A stretch of 64,000 nt of DNA. Source: Sulfurospirillum cavolei. GTDB lineage: Bacteria; Campylobacterota; Campylobacteria; Campylobacterales; Sulfurospirillaceae. The notes beneath the pieces were generated by a model. That model saw nothing but the letters and a program-made list of their open reading frames with translations, was not told the origin of the DNA and made no database searches. Position 1 is the first letter of the stretch. Each line of letters begins with the position of its first letter. The DNA lies in contig NZ_AP014724.1 of assembly GCF_001548055.1 (NCBI RefSeq), positions 1,116,001-1,180,000 on the forward strand. The letters are read 5' to 3'. Made by a program: the position numbers and the translations under genes. Positions 55,455-63,859 of this stretch are shown in pieces.

Positions 55455-56572
55455 CGAAGCTCCTTTTTCAAGATCAAGCTTCCTAGCCCCATCAAGAAAA
55501 GCCCGTAAAATGCCAAAATAAAGAGGTAAAGTTGCGTTTTTGCCGAAGCCAAGCCTTCACCGACCAAAAAGACGTCGTATAAAATGTGGTTGTAATACAT
55601 TACGGGAAAAATATGTGCTTCATAGCGCGAAAAACCGACCATCGAAGAGATCGGCATCAAAATACCCGAATACAAAAATCCCGGAATAATCGTCACGATC
55701 ACCGTCAAAACAACCGCAACGATTTGCGTTCGCGTCACGATAGAGATGAGCATACCGATGGAAAGACTAATGACCAAATAAAGCTCAGAAGCGATCCAAT
55801 AAAGCCAAAAACTCCCTCGAAACGGTACGTCGAACCAATACGTCGCCCATAAAAAGAGAATAAAGATATTGATCGAGTGGAGGAAAAAAACGGGAATTAG
55901 CTTGGCGGCGATAAACTCCGCTTTGGAGAGCGCGGAAGCGTAAAAGTTAAAGATCGTGCCTTTTTCTTTCTCTTTGACGATGAGTAATGCCGCTAAAATC
56001 GCCGGAGCGATCAATAAAACCAAACCGATCAATCCCGGGACGATCGCATCTTCGTCACGCATCGCTTGATTAAAAAGTGTTCGTTGGTTGATGGCTATCG
56101 TATGCGCATCGCGATCGAGCATACGCTCTTGAATGGCAGACGCCGCATTGAGAACGACGCCTTTGACGTAACTTTCGATCGTCGAACCTCGCATCGGAAA
56201 TGCCGTGTCGACGAAGACGCCGATTTGGATTTTTTGCCCGTGAAGCAGACGTTTTTCGAACGATTCGGGGATGATAATAACCACGTCGCTTTGCGCACGG
56301 TGGATGGCATCAAGTGCTTCGCTTTCTAAACGAAGCTCTTTTTGAACCGTAAAATATTTTGAGTGTGCAAATTTTTCGATCAATAAGCGTGAATAATGGC
56401 TTTGATCGTAATCGATAATCAAGGTACGCGCCCCCGTCACTTCCATGCGAATTCCGTAACCGAAAAGCACCAGTACCATCGTGGGCATCAAATAGACCAT
56501 AATAATCAATCGGCTTCGTACGATTTCGCTCAGTTCTTTGAGAACATAAGCCTTAACGACGGAGAGTTTCAT
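55451..56572 (-). CDS. ABC-2 type permease, YbhS-like
   Basis: 373 residues with the same topology as its neighbour: N-terminal helix, large periplasmic domain and C-terminal helices with KEKEKGTIFNFYAS. It pairs with the downstream permease (four-base overlap) to form the heterodimeric membrane part, and overlaps the ATPase gene by four bases. Confidence 0.88.
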   Translation of the reverse strand: MKLSVVKAYVLKELSEIVRSRLIIMVYLMPTMVLVLFGYGIRMEVTGARTLIIDYDQSHYSRLLIEKFAHSKYFTVQKELRLESEALDAIHRAQSDVVIIIPESFEKRLLHGQKIQIGVFVDTAFPMRGSTIESYVKGVVLNAASAIQERMLDRDAHTIAINQRTLFNQAMRDEDAIVPGLIGLVLLIAPAILAALLIVKEKEKGTIFNFYASALSKAEFIAAKLIPVFFLHSINIFILFLWATYWFDVPFRGSFWLYWIASELYLVISLSIGMLISIVTRTQIVAVVLTVIVTIIPGFLYSGILMPISSMVGFSRYEAHIFPVMYYNHILYDVFLVGEGLASAKTQLYLFILAFYGLFLMGLGSLILKKELR

Positions 56573-58185
56573 CGAAAATACTCCAAAAATATCTCTTCAA
56601 AAGTATGCGCTTGAGGATGCTTGGCGTAAAAGCCTTCTATCGTATCGTCGGCGATTTTCGCTCCTTGGCGCATTAAAACGACGCGATCGCAAAATTCCGC
56701 TTCGCTCATATAGTGCGTCGTAATCAAAATAGCGATTTTCCATTTTTCTTTCAAACACTTCAAAAGTTCCCAAAACTGCGCCCTAGCAATGGCATCGACA
56801 CCCGAAGTCGGTTCGTCCAAAAACAAGATCACCGGTTCGTGTAAGAGTGCCGAAGCTAAGGAAAAACGCTGATTGATTCCCAAAGGAAGCTCCGGAGGCA
56901 AGGCGTTGAGATAGTTTTCAAAACCGAGCTCTTGCGCATAACGTTTGATGCGCTCTTTGGCCGTTTCACTCGGCAAACCGCGCATCGAAGCAAAATAGAG
57001 CAAATTTTCCTGTACGCTCATATCGTTATACAAGGCAAAATGTTGACTTACGTAGCCGATGGAAGCTTTAAGTGCTTGTCGATCTTGGGGTGTTTGAATC
57101 GTTTTGCCTAAAAGTCGCAATTCGCCTCCGTCAATCGGATAGAGTCCCAAAAGCATCTTAATAAACGTCGTTTTTCCGGCACCGTTGGCTCCGAGCAGTC
57201 CTAAAATCTCGCCTTTTTTTAGGGTAATATCAACGTTATCGTTGGCGACGAAAGTTCCGAAACGTTTGGTTAAGCCTTTGGCGTCCATTAAAACGTCGCC
57301 GTCAAAATCGCTTTTTTCTTTGTCGCTTAAAACGATCGGCGGCATCGTCTTGTCGTTTTTTAAGGCGTTAACGAAAAAAAGTGCCTCAAGCGTAGGCGTT
57401 TGCGTCGACTTGGATGCGAGCGGGGTAAGCGTGTAAAGGGTTTGTAAGGTTTTGATGCACGGTTCAACACAGGGGGTACCTGGGTCGTAACATAAAGATT
57501 CTACCGTTTGTAAAAGGGCTTCGGAAGTACCTTGCGCAATGATTTTTTGTTCGTCGAAAAGTAAGATTTTATCCATCTTCGCCGCTTCTTGCATGTACGC
57601 GGTACTGATCAAGCAAATCGTGCCTTCACTTCGGCGTATTTCCTCAAGGATTTCCCATAATTCGATCCGGCTCAAAGGATCAACACCCGTTGTCGGCTCG
57701 TCCAAGAGCAACAGTTTCGGGCGATGTAAGAGCGTGCAGATTAAAGAGAGTTTTTGCATCATTCCGCCGCTGAGTTTCCCCGCTTGGCGGTCTTGAAATT
57801 TTTCCAAACCCGCCATTTGAAGCAAGCGTGTTTTATAGGTCTCAAAAGCCTCGTTTTGAACGAGATCGTGAATATCGGCAAAAAAACGTAGGTGCTCGCT
57901 CACGGTTAACATGTCGTATAAGACAAGTCCGATACCTTGGGGCATCAAGCCGATACGCGCTTTAAGCGGTTCGGCCTCTTTGCACGAACGGTAGGTATGA
58001 TTGTCGAAAACGATTTCTCCTTTGCATGCAATGACGCCGGCGATTGCGTGAATCAAGGAGCTTTTTCCCGCGCCGTCCGCACCGATAAAACCGACAATTT
58101 CCCCCTCGTTCGCTTCAAAATTCGCATGCGCAATGCCCAAACGATTTTTATGAAAAACGCTTACGTCACGAACAACAAGTCGCAT
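56569..58185 (-). CDS. Fused two-domain ABC ATPase, YbhF-like
   Basis: 538 residues with two complete nucleotide-binding domains. Domain 1: Walker A GADGAGKSS, signature LSGGMMQK, Walker B LLLLDEPTTGVD. Domain 2: Walker A GANGAGKTT and Walker B VILFLDEPTSGVD, with a degenerate signature (LPLGINQRFS in place of LSGGQ). Such fusion is characteristic of YbhF. Activity of domain 2 may be reduced or asymmetric. Confidence 0.9.
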   Translation of the reverse strand: MRLVVRDVSVFHKNRLGIAHANFEANEGEIVGFIGADGAGKSSLIHAIAGVIACKGEIVFDNHTYRSCKEAEPLKARIGLMPQGIGLVLYDMLTVSEHLRFFADIHDLVQNEAFETYKTRLLQMAGLEKFQDRQAGKLSGGMMQKLSLICTLLHRPKLLLLDEPTTGVDPLSRIELWEILEEIRRSEGTICLISTAYMQEAAKMDKILLFDEQKIIAQGTSEALLQTVESLCYDPGTPCVEPCIKTLQTLYTLTPLASKSTQTPTLEALFFVNALKNDKTMPPIVLSDKEKSDFDGDVLMDAKGLTKRFGTFVANDNVDITLKKGEILGLLGANGAGKTTFIKMLLGLYPIDGGELRLLGKTIQTPQDRQALKASIGYVSQHFALYNDMSVQENLLYFASMRGLPSETAKERIKRYAQELGFENYLNALPPELPLGINQRFSLASALLHEPVILFLDEPTSGVDAIARAQFWELLKCLKEKWKIAILITTHYMSEAEFCDRVVLMRQGAKIADDTIEGFYAKHPQAHTFEEIFLEYFR

Positions 58186-58194
58186 AAGGGCTCT

Positions 58195-59310
58195 TTATTC
58201 GGGAACATTTTTGAGGTGAACCGGAAGCCCTTGCGCGTCCATGGAAACGACGCCGACCGCGGGCAATCCCATTTTAAGCGTCGGCTGAGGCTCTTTGGGC
58301 TTGACATGTAAAGCAAAAACGCGTTGAATTCGATCGCTCGGTACGCTGACTTCTTTGGGCGTAAACTCCGCTCGTTGTTCGATGCGAACGACGTTTGAGG
58401 CTATCGGCTTATCCGGAGTCGCATCCAAAAAAATGACCGCTTCATCTCCTACATGTAGCTTTCCGTTTTCTTTGGTATCGACAAAAATCTTCAAGTACAA
58501 CGAGCGAGGGTCCAACAAGGTCGCCACCACGCTTCCCGCACCCACGACTTCGCCGACGTTGGCGATTTTTTCAACCACGACGCCGTCAATAGAGGAGCGT
58601 AACGTCATTTCGTTCAAGACGGCGTCGATTTGACGTTTGGAAGCCCTCAGCGCATCGATACTTTGGCGCATCGCCTGAAGCGTTTGTTGTTGGGCATTCG
58701 CTTTCGTATGCTCACTTTTCGCGACTTGAATCGCCAAAGACGTTTGCGCACGTTTTTGATACAACGCGTCTAACGTATTGTGAGCCGTTTTGTATTTTAA
58801 ATCGGCGGTTTCGATTTGACGCTTTTCGATGAGGTTTTGTGCATAAAGGTTTTGAACGCGTTCCAAATCGCGTTTGTCTTGTTCGAGCGAGCGTATTTGC
58901 GATGCAATGCTCTTTTCAAGCTCTTCGTGCTGGTGTTTGCGAATTTGAATCGTATCGTTTGCCTGACGCAACGTTTCGCTTATCGTCGTTTCCGCAACGT
59001 TTAGTTCCGTCTCTTTGGCATTGATTTGTGCTTCGATTTGATTTTTTTGCGCTTCGTACTCATCGCTTTTCAAAACGGCGATAATGTCGCCTCGATGCAC
59101 GGCTTGTCCCTCTTCAATATCGATACGTTCGATTCTCCCGGCATACTTGGCATTCAGATTGATTAAATCGCCGTCCATACGCCCCGAGCCGAAAACGAGA
59201 TTGGGAGCGAGTGTTTGCGTGCGAAGTTTCATGAAAATGAATCCCGAAGCTCCGAGGAGCAAAAGAACGATCAAAACGCCTAAACGATACTGTTTGATTT
59301 TTTCCAACAT
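58195..59310 (-). CDS. HlyD-family membrane fusion protein, YbhG-like
   Basis: 371 residues: an N-terminal membrane anchor (GVLIVLLLLGASGFIF), the biotinyl-lipoyl hairpin around a long coiled coil (about residues 85-210, many Gln/Glu), and a beta-barrel end (VVEKIANVGEVVGAGSVVATLLDP). I use the ATG at 59310, which has AAGGAG five bases upstream; an in-frame start seven codons earlier lacks one. It connects the inner-membrane pump with an outer-membrane TolC protein, encoded divergently. Confidence 0.9.
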   Translation of the reverse strand: MLEKIKQYRLGVLIVLLLLGASGFIFMKLRTQTLAPNLVFGSGRMDGDLINLNAKYAGRIERIDIEEGQAVHRGDIIAVLKSDEYEAQKNQIEAQINAKETELNVAETTISETLRQANDTIQIRKHQHEELEKSIASQIRSLEQDKRDLERVQNLYAQNLIEKRQIETADLKYKTAHNTLDALYQKRAQTSLAIQVAKSEHTKANAQQQTLQAMRQSIDALRASKRQIDAVLNEMTLRSSIDGVVVEKIANVGEVVGAGSVVATLLDPRSLYLKIFVDTKENGKLHVGDEAVIFLDATPDKPIASNVVRIEQRAEFTPKEVSVPSDRIQRVFALHVKPKEPQPTLKMGLPAVGVVSMDAQGLPVHLKNVPE

Positions 59311-59438
59311 AAGCACTCCTTCTTTCGACACACGTTTAATTATATAACGAAAAGGGTATAACTTTGCCTAATTAAGAGCAAATTAATCCAAGCAGGACTA
59401 CCATTTTATCGATTCGTCCCTCGTTTAAAGGAGTAATA

Positions 59439-60746
59439 ATGCGATGGTTGTTTCTCTCGACAATGCTACCGGCATGGCTCTTTGCACAGACTTACGGCGA
59501 ATTGCTGAGCCTTTTGGAGTCTAGCTTCCGTTACCAAAGCGCGCAAGCACTTGAAAATGCTTCCGAAGCCTTGTATCAAGCCGCCAAAGGAAAAAATTTA
59601 CCCTCGCTCGATGCGACCTTAAGTGCAATCGAATGGAACGATACGCCGACGATGACGCTCAATATGCCGCCTCTGTTTTCGGGCATTACCGCACCGGTAG
59701 GTACGCGCAGACACCTTGAGGGCGCACTGGTGTTAACGTACCCTCTTTTTAGCGGATTTGCGATCTCCGCAACGATCGACAAAGCCAAATTGGAAAGCGA
59801 ACAGGCCTCTTTAAAACGTTTCAATCTTAAACGCAACCTTGCCTTACAAACCACGGCTCTTTACAGTGCCGTTATTGCCGAAACCAAAGCGATCGGCGCG
59901 TTAAAAAGTTCCGAAAACGCCATCGAAAAAGCCTATTTAAAAGCCAAAGGTTACTACGAAAACGGACTTTTAGCCCAAAGCGAACTTTTTGCGATAGAGG
60001 CGAAAAAATACGATATTCACGCGCAACTCATTGATCGCCAAAACCTACGCGAACAGTACCTCAATCAACTGGGAACACTGTTAAATACGAAAATCGTCAC
60101 GTTACACGACGAAACGTCGCTTGAGATGCACGCGCCGAGCGAAAATGAAGCATTAACGTTTGCGTTGGAAGAGCGCGAAGATATGAAAGCGATGCAAAAA
60201 TCCGTCGACGTCGCGCATAAAAGCATCGAGCTTGCCCAAAGCAAATACTATCCAAACGTCGCTCTTGTCGGTGCGATTAAACACCAAGGCGATTCGTTGG
60301 CGTTAAACGGAGACGGGTATACAAATGCCGATAAAAGCTATGCGGGAATGAGTATTTCGTGGAATCTTTTTAACGGTATGAGCGACCGCCAAACGCTTGA
60401 AGCGGCACGAGCTACGCAAATGTCCGCTTCTTTTGAGCTCGCAGCGTATCAAAGCGAGATTCAAACAGAAATTCAAAACGGTTTTTTGGAGTTTCATACG
60501 CTTGAAGCCAAACTGCAAAGTGCCAAAGAAGAGCTTCGTGCAAGCGATACCTACACCGCTCTTTCGCAAGGACGTTTCGACAACCAACTCATTAGCGCGG
60601 ACGAACTCTCCCGTGCGATCGCCTCCCGTGCCGCCGTCGAAGCCAAAGTCGCTTCGTTGGAGAGTCAGCTTTTTAACCAAAAGGCTCGCTTATGGCTTTT
60701 GTGCGGTTGGAGTGTTTTTGAAACAAGAGTGCTTCCGCATTTATAA
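59439..60746 (+). CDS. TolC-type outer-membrane efflux protein
   Basis: 435 residues with a signal peptide (ending AWLFAQT), and the two-repeat pattern of the OEP family: long helices with ALENASEALYQAAKGK, and the second repeat with KSIELAQSKYYPNVALVGAI. It is transcribed divergently from the YbhGFSR-like operon, sharing a 128-base control region, and presumably provides its exit duct. Confidence 0.89.
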   Translation: MRWLFLSTMLPAWLFAQTYGELLSLLESSFRYQSAQALENASEALYQAAKGKNLPSLDATLSAIEWNDTPTMTLNMPPLFSGITAPVGTRRHLEGALVLTYPLFSGFAISATIDKAKLESEQASLKRFNLKRNLALQTTALYSAVIAETKAIGALKSSENAIEKAYLKAKGYYENGLLAQSELFAIEAKKYDIHAQLIDRQNLREQYLNQLGTLLNTKIVTLHDETSLEMHAPSENEALTFALEEREDMKAMQKSVDVAHKSIELAQSKYYPNVALVGAIKHQGDSLALNGDGYTNADKSYAGMSISWNLFNGMSDRQTLEAARATQMSASFELAAYQSEIQTEIQNGFLEFHTLEAKLQSAKEELRASDTYTALSQGRFDNQLISADELSRAIASRAAVEAKVASLESQLFNQKARLWLLCGWSVFETRVLPHL

Positions 60747-60836
60747 CCAACACGACATACCGCAACGCATGTTTGGTGCAAAGCATCTTTTAGAAGAAAA
60801 AGAGTAAGATGCACGAAACATTTTAAGAAAAAGATC

Positions 60837-61433
60837 ATGGAAGCGGAACTACTCGATTTAATGCGCCAATACGGCTATATCATTCTCTTTTTTTGGAGTA
60901 TATTGGAAGGCGAAAGCGGTCTGGTGATGGCGGGACTTTTTGTGCATACCGGCGATATGGCGTTGGTTTGGGCGATTACAACGGCGGGATTGGGTGCGTT
61001 TGTCGGCGATCAAATCTACTTTTATTTAGGGCGATTTAAAAAAGAGTACGTCATTCGCAAATTTGGTTCTCAAAAGCGCAAATTTGCCCTTGCGAAGCTT
61101 TTACTACGCGAATACGGCGGATTTATCATCTTTATTCAACGCTATCTCTACGGTCTTCGTACGATTTTACCGCTTTGTATCGGGCTAATGGGGTATTCGC
61201 CGCGGTATTTTGCGATTTTAAATGGAATCTCCGCATGTTGCTGGAGCGCGATTATTATTGTGCCCGTCTGGTACTTCGGCGATACGATTTTATCGCTTAT
61301 CGCTTACGCTAAAACACATTGGTACTTTTTCGTTCCCGTTGTCATCCTCGGTATCGGATTTTTCATAGGTTTTATTCGTCGACGCTCCGCCCGAAGCAAA
61401 GTCCTTAAATCTCGATCCCGAAGTAATGTTTGA
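60837..61433 (+). CDS. DedA-family membrane protein
   Basis: 198 residues with the DedA (VTT) pattern: LEGESGLVMAGLFVHTG, GAFVGDQIYFYLGR and IIFIQRYLYGLRTILPLCIGL. Homologues are proposed lipid scramblases or transporters. The 3' end overlaps the converging VIT gene by 29 bases. Ribosome site weak (AAGAAAAAG). Confidence 0.88.
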   Translation: MEAELLDLMRQYGYIILFFWSILEGESGLVMAGLFVHTGDMALVWAITTAGLGAFVGDQIYFYLGRFKKEYVIRKFGSQKRKFALAKLLLREYGGFIIFIQRYLYGLRTILPLCIGLMGYSPRYFAILNGISACCWSAIIIVPVWYFGDTILSLIAYAKTHWYFFVPVVILGIGFFIGFIRRRSARSKVLKSRSRSNV

Positions 61434-62277
61434 CGACGTAGCCGATACCAAAAGAGATTAAGGCGACGCCGAACGTAATGTACGACATTTCGCGTACGCG
61501 TTTCCAAAATGCCAACTCTTTGGCGACGCTAATGTAAAAGTTATATGCAAAAATTGCCGCAAGTGCCGCACAAAACATCCAAAATATCGACATGTAAATT
61601 GCATCGAACAGAAAAAACGGCAACACGAGCAACGCCGTCGTGATAATATACGAAATGCCCGTATACAGCGAATACGTCATCGCGCTAATGTCTCCGTTTG
61701 GTGTCTCTTTCGACTCCAAGTATGCCGATCCCGCCATCGAGAGTGAAGCGGCAATACCCATGATAAGGCCGGTCACGCCTACGACGCTACTTTTTTCAAA
61801 GGCAAGGGCAAGACCGCTTAGCGTACCCGTGAGTTCGACGAGGGCATCGTTCATTCCCAAAACAATCGCACCGGCATAGAGCAGTTTTTTGTCGTGAAGC
61901 ATATCGATCAATTCGATTTCATGATGCATCTCTTGTTCGTAAATATCGTTAGCCTTAGGATCGATTTCGATGAGCTCTTTGTAAAACTGCTTAGCACCCT
62001 CTTCGCGGTTTTCCAGAAATTTAAGCGTAAACGAAACACCGAGAATTTTGGAAAGTAAAAGGTAAAAAAGCACGACAAACGAGCGCGGTCGTAACTCTTT
62101 TTGCGTAAATGAGCGAAGATAGGCATAATGTCCCTGCTCTTCTTTGGCGATTTTACGAAAAATCTCTCGGTTGGCTTCGTGTTTTTCCGATCGTGCGAGC
62201 ATGCTGTAGATCGTATAATCGTCTATTTCGTTTTGTTGTTGCTTGAGTGCTTTTTGGGTATTGACGGTTTGTTTCAT
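61405..62277 (-). CDS. Ferritin-like/VIT1 (MbfA-type) iron transporter
   Basis: 290 residues. An N-terminal ferritin-like domain (about residues 15-130) with the di-iron pattern NEIDDYTIYSML, AKEEQGHYAYL and YEQEMHHEIELID is joined to a VIT1/CCC1 transporter of five helices starting at IVLGMNDALVELTGTLSG. Er-VIT1 proteins such as rhizobial MbfA export iron and protect against peroxide. It may work with the desulforubrerythrin encoded at 20137-20787, though the two are far apart. The 3' end overlaps dedA. Confidence 0.9.
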   Translation of the reverse strand: MKQTVNTQKALKQQQNEIDDYTIYSMLARSEKHEANREIFRKIAKEEQGHYAYLRSFTQKELRPRSFVVLFYLLLSKILGVSFTLKFLENREEGAKQFYKELIEIDPKANDIYEQEMHHEIELIDMLHDKKLLYAGAIVLGMNDALVELTGTLSGLALAFEKSSVVGVTGLIMGIAASLSMAGSAYLESKETPNGDISAMTYSLYTGISYIITTALLVLPFFLFDAIYMSIFWMFCAALAAIFAYNFYISVAKELAFWKRVREMSYITFGVALISFGIGYVVKHYFGIEI

Positions 62278-62337
62278 GATCTTTCTCCTGATGCAACATT
62301 ATACTCAAGTCCGAATAAGAGAATGCGTATGATTTTT

Positions 62338-62368
62338 TTGACATGTAAGGAAAAGGTTGTGCTATAAT
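62338..62368 (+). promoter_or_regulatory. Probable promoter of tRNA-Gly
   Basis: TTGACA at 62338-62343 and TATAAT at 62363-62368 are separated by 19 bases, slightly long. The -35 overlaps a KACATGTM motif. The tRNA starts 14 bases after the -10. Confidence 0.6.
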
Positions 62369-62382
62369 GTCACCGCTAAAAC

Positions 62383-62457
62383 GCGGGTGTAACTCATCGG
62401 TAGAGTGTTAGCTTCCCAAGCTGAAAGTAGCGGGTTCGATTCCCGTCACCCGCTCCA
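62383..62457 (+). tRNA. tRNA-Gly, anticodon CCC
   Basis: A full cloverleaf: acceptor GCGGGTG (62383-62389) pairs with CACCCGC (62447-62453); D-arm ACTC/GAGT; anticodon stem TTAGC/GCTGA with loop TTCCCAA, giving anticodon CCC; T-arm with TTCGATT. The discriminator and CCA end (62454-62457) are encoded. It reads GGG glycine codons. Confidence 0.96.
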
Positions 62458-62488
62458 TAACCTCTTAAAACCTTCCAAAGGTATTTTC

Positions 62489-62788
62489 GTGAAAGAGAAA
62501 CTTCAAAAGATCGCCCGCCATCCCGTAACGAAAAAAGTCCTATCGGACATGAAACCCGAAAAATCTTTTTGGGGAATATTCGGTGTGTTTCTCTTTTTTA
62601 TCGCTCCCGAAATTATCGCCTATTTTTGGGCATCGGATATTGTTCATTTTGCCCAAAACGGTTTAATGACGCATCCTTCTCTTGTAGAGCGTTACACGGA
62701 CGAACTGTTGATTAAACTTTTTGAAGACGGTGTCAGTTATCTCAATCTTTGCGTCGGTATCGCTTTGTTTATTTGGCTATTTTTTTAA
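62489..62788 (+). CDS. Small two-helix membrane protein, unknown
   Basis: 99 residues from a GTG at 62489, which has AAAGG eight bases upstream. The frame extends upstream into the tRNA, so the GTG is the earliest sensible start. Two hydrophobic segments (about residues 32-50 and 83-98) are separated by a loop. The N-terminus is basic (KEKLQKIARHPVTKK). I do not recognise a family. Confidence 0.68.
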   Translation: MKEKLQKIARHPVTKKVLSDMKPEKSFWGIFGVFLFFIAPEIIAYFWASDIVHFAQNGLMTHPSLVERYTDELLIKLFEDGVSYLNLCVGIALFIWLFF

Positions 62789-62841
62789 AACGTATTCTTT
62801 GCTTTTTGGACGATTATTATTCTTAATGCAAACGGAGTTTA

Positions 62842-63747
62842 ATGTTTACCCTTTCTTTAGAAAAAGCATTACAGGTATATCGGTCGTCTTTTAGCGATCA
62901 TTCCAAATTCGGCGTTAACCTTCAAAAAAGCGGTTTAGATGAGATCGATATCGTTGTTCTCGAAAAAGATATATCGGTGCAAAACGTCACGCCTCTAAAA
63001 TTTGATTTTTACGTTTTTTTATTATCGATCGAAGGAGATTTGCTACGCCATATCGATCAGTTTGATTATAAAATTTCCAAGTATTCGTTTCAACTGCTTC
63101 CGCCCAATACGTTTTATTCGTTTGAAAATATTAGCCCGATTACCAAAACCTATATTATCGCTTTTAAAGCGTCTTACCTTCAAGATTGTTGCAATACGAA
63201 AATCGTACACTCGCTCTTTGATTTTCATAATACAAATATGAGTCCTATTACGTTATCGATGTCTTTATATCACCGCGTTATTAATATGTTTGAAGATATT
63301 TACCAAGCCCTAAAAGAAGGTGAAGAAGAGAGTCATTTCTTGGTTAAATTGATCTTGATGCGTCTTTTGCTGTTACTCAAAAATGATAAAATCAACCAAA
63401 ATAAATTGCATTTGACTCAAAAAAGTAGAGCTTGGCAATTGACGTATCGCTACTTGGATCTTATTGAGATGCATTTTTTGGAAGATAAAAAAGTTTCCGA
63501 TTATGCCAAAAAACTGGGAATTACCTCGAAACATCTAAGTGAGACGACTAAAACGACGCTTGGAAATCATGCTTTATTTTATATTCATCAGCGTCTGTTG
63601 AAAGAATCTCTCTATCTTTTAAAGTATTCCGATTTATCGATCGTACAAATTGCCTCAAAACTCTCTTTTCAGACACCTTCCGAATTTTCGCGTTTTTTTA
63701 AAACATACTACAAAATGACACCCAAAGCATTCCGATTAGGAATATGA
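62842..63747 (+). CDS. AraC-family transcriptional regulator
   Basis: 301 residues. A C-terminal double helix-turn-helix domain (about residues 205-300) with KVSDYAKKLGITSKHLSE and LSIVQIASKLSFQTPSEFSRFFK is preceded by a cupin-like N-terminal domain that may bind a ligand. It is followed by a chemotaxis-receptor-like gene; a palindrome TTTTGTATACAAAA lies between them and could be its operator. Regulated genes unknown. Confidence 0.88.
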   Translation: MFTLSLEKALQVYRSSFSDHSKFGVNLQKSGLDEIDIVVLEKDISVQNVTPLKFDFYVFLLSIEGDLLRHIDQFDYKISKYSFQLLPPNTFYSFENISPITKTYIIAFKASYLQDCCNTKIVHSLFDFHNTNMSPITLSMSLYHRVINMFEDIYQALKEGEEESHFLVKLILMRLLLLLKNDKINQNKLHLTQKSRAWQLTYRYLDLIEMHFLEDKKVSDYAKKLGITSKHLSETTKTTLGNHALFYIHQRLLKESLYLLKYSDLSIVQIASKLSFQTPSEFSRFFKTYYKMTPKAFRLGI

Positions 63748-63770
63748 GTTTTTTGAATCGGATTCCGTAT

Positions 63771-63784
63771 TTTTGTATACAAAA
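63771..63784. promoter_or_regulatory. Palindrome in the AraC/receptor spacer
   Basis: The 14-base perfect palindrome TTTTGTATACAAAA is followed at 63790 by a second TTTTGTA. It lies 75 bases before the next start codon and may be a regulator binding site. Confidence 0.45.
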
Positions 63785-63859
63785 GTATTTTTTTGTACTT
63801 TTCTTCGAGCTTATAAATAGATAATATTTTTAAAAATATTTTTAGAAATGGAGTCGTAC

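Noticed and set aside
60397-60807. 136-codon plus-strand frame overlapping the tolC gene
   Set aside because: It lies in another frame inside a well-supported efflux protein gene, is rich in Lys/Arg/Ser as shadow frames are, and has no recognisable domain.
62405-62488. Longer N-terminus for the small membrane protein gene starting at 62405
   Set aside because: That stretch overlaps the tRNA-Gly gene; the GTG at 62489 has a ribosome site.
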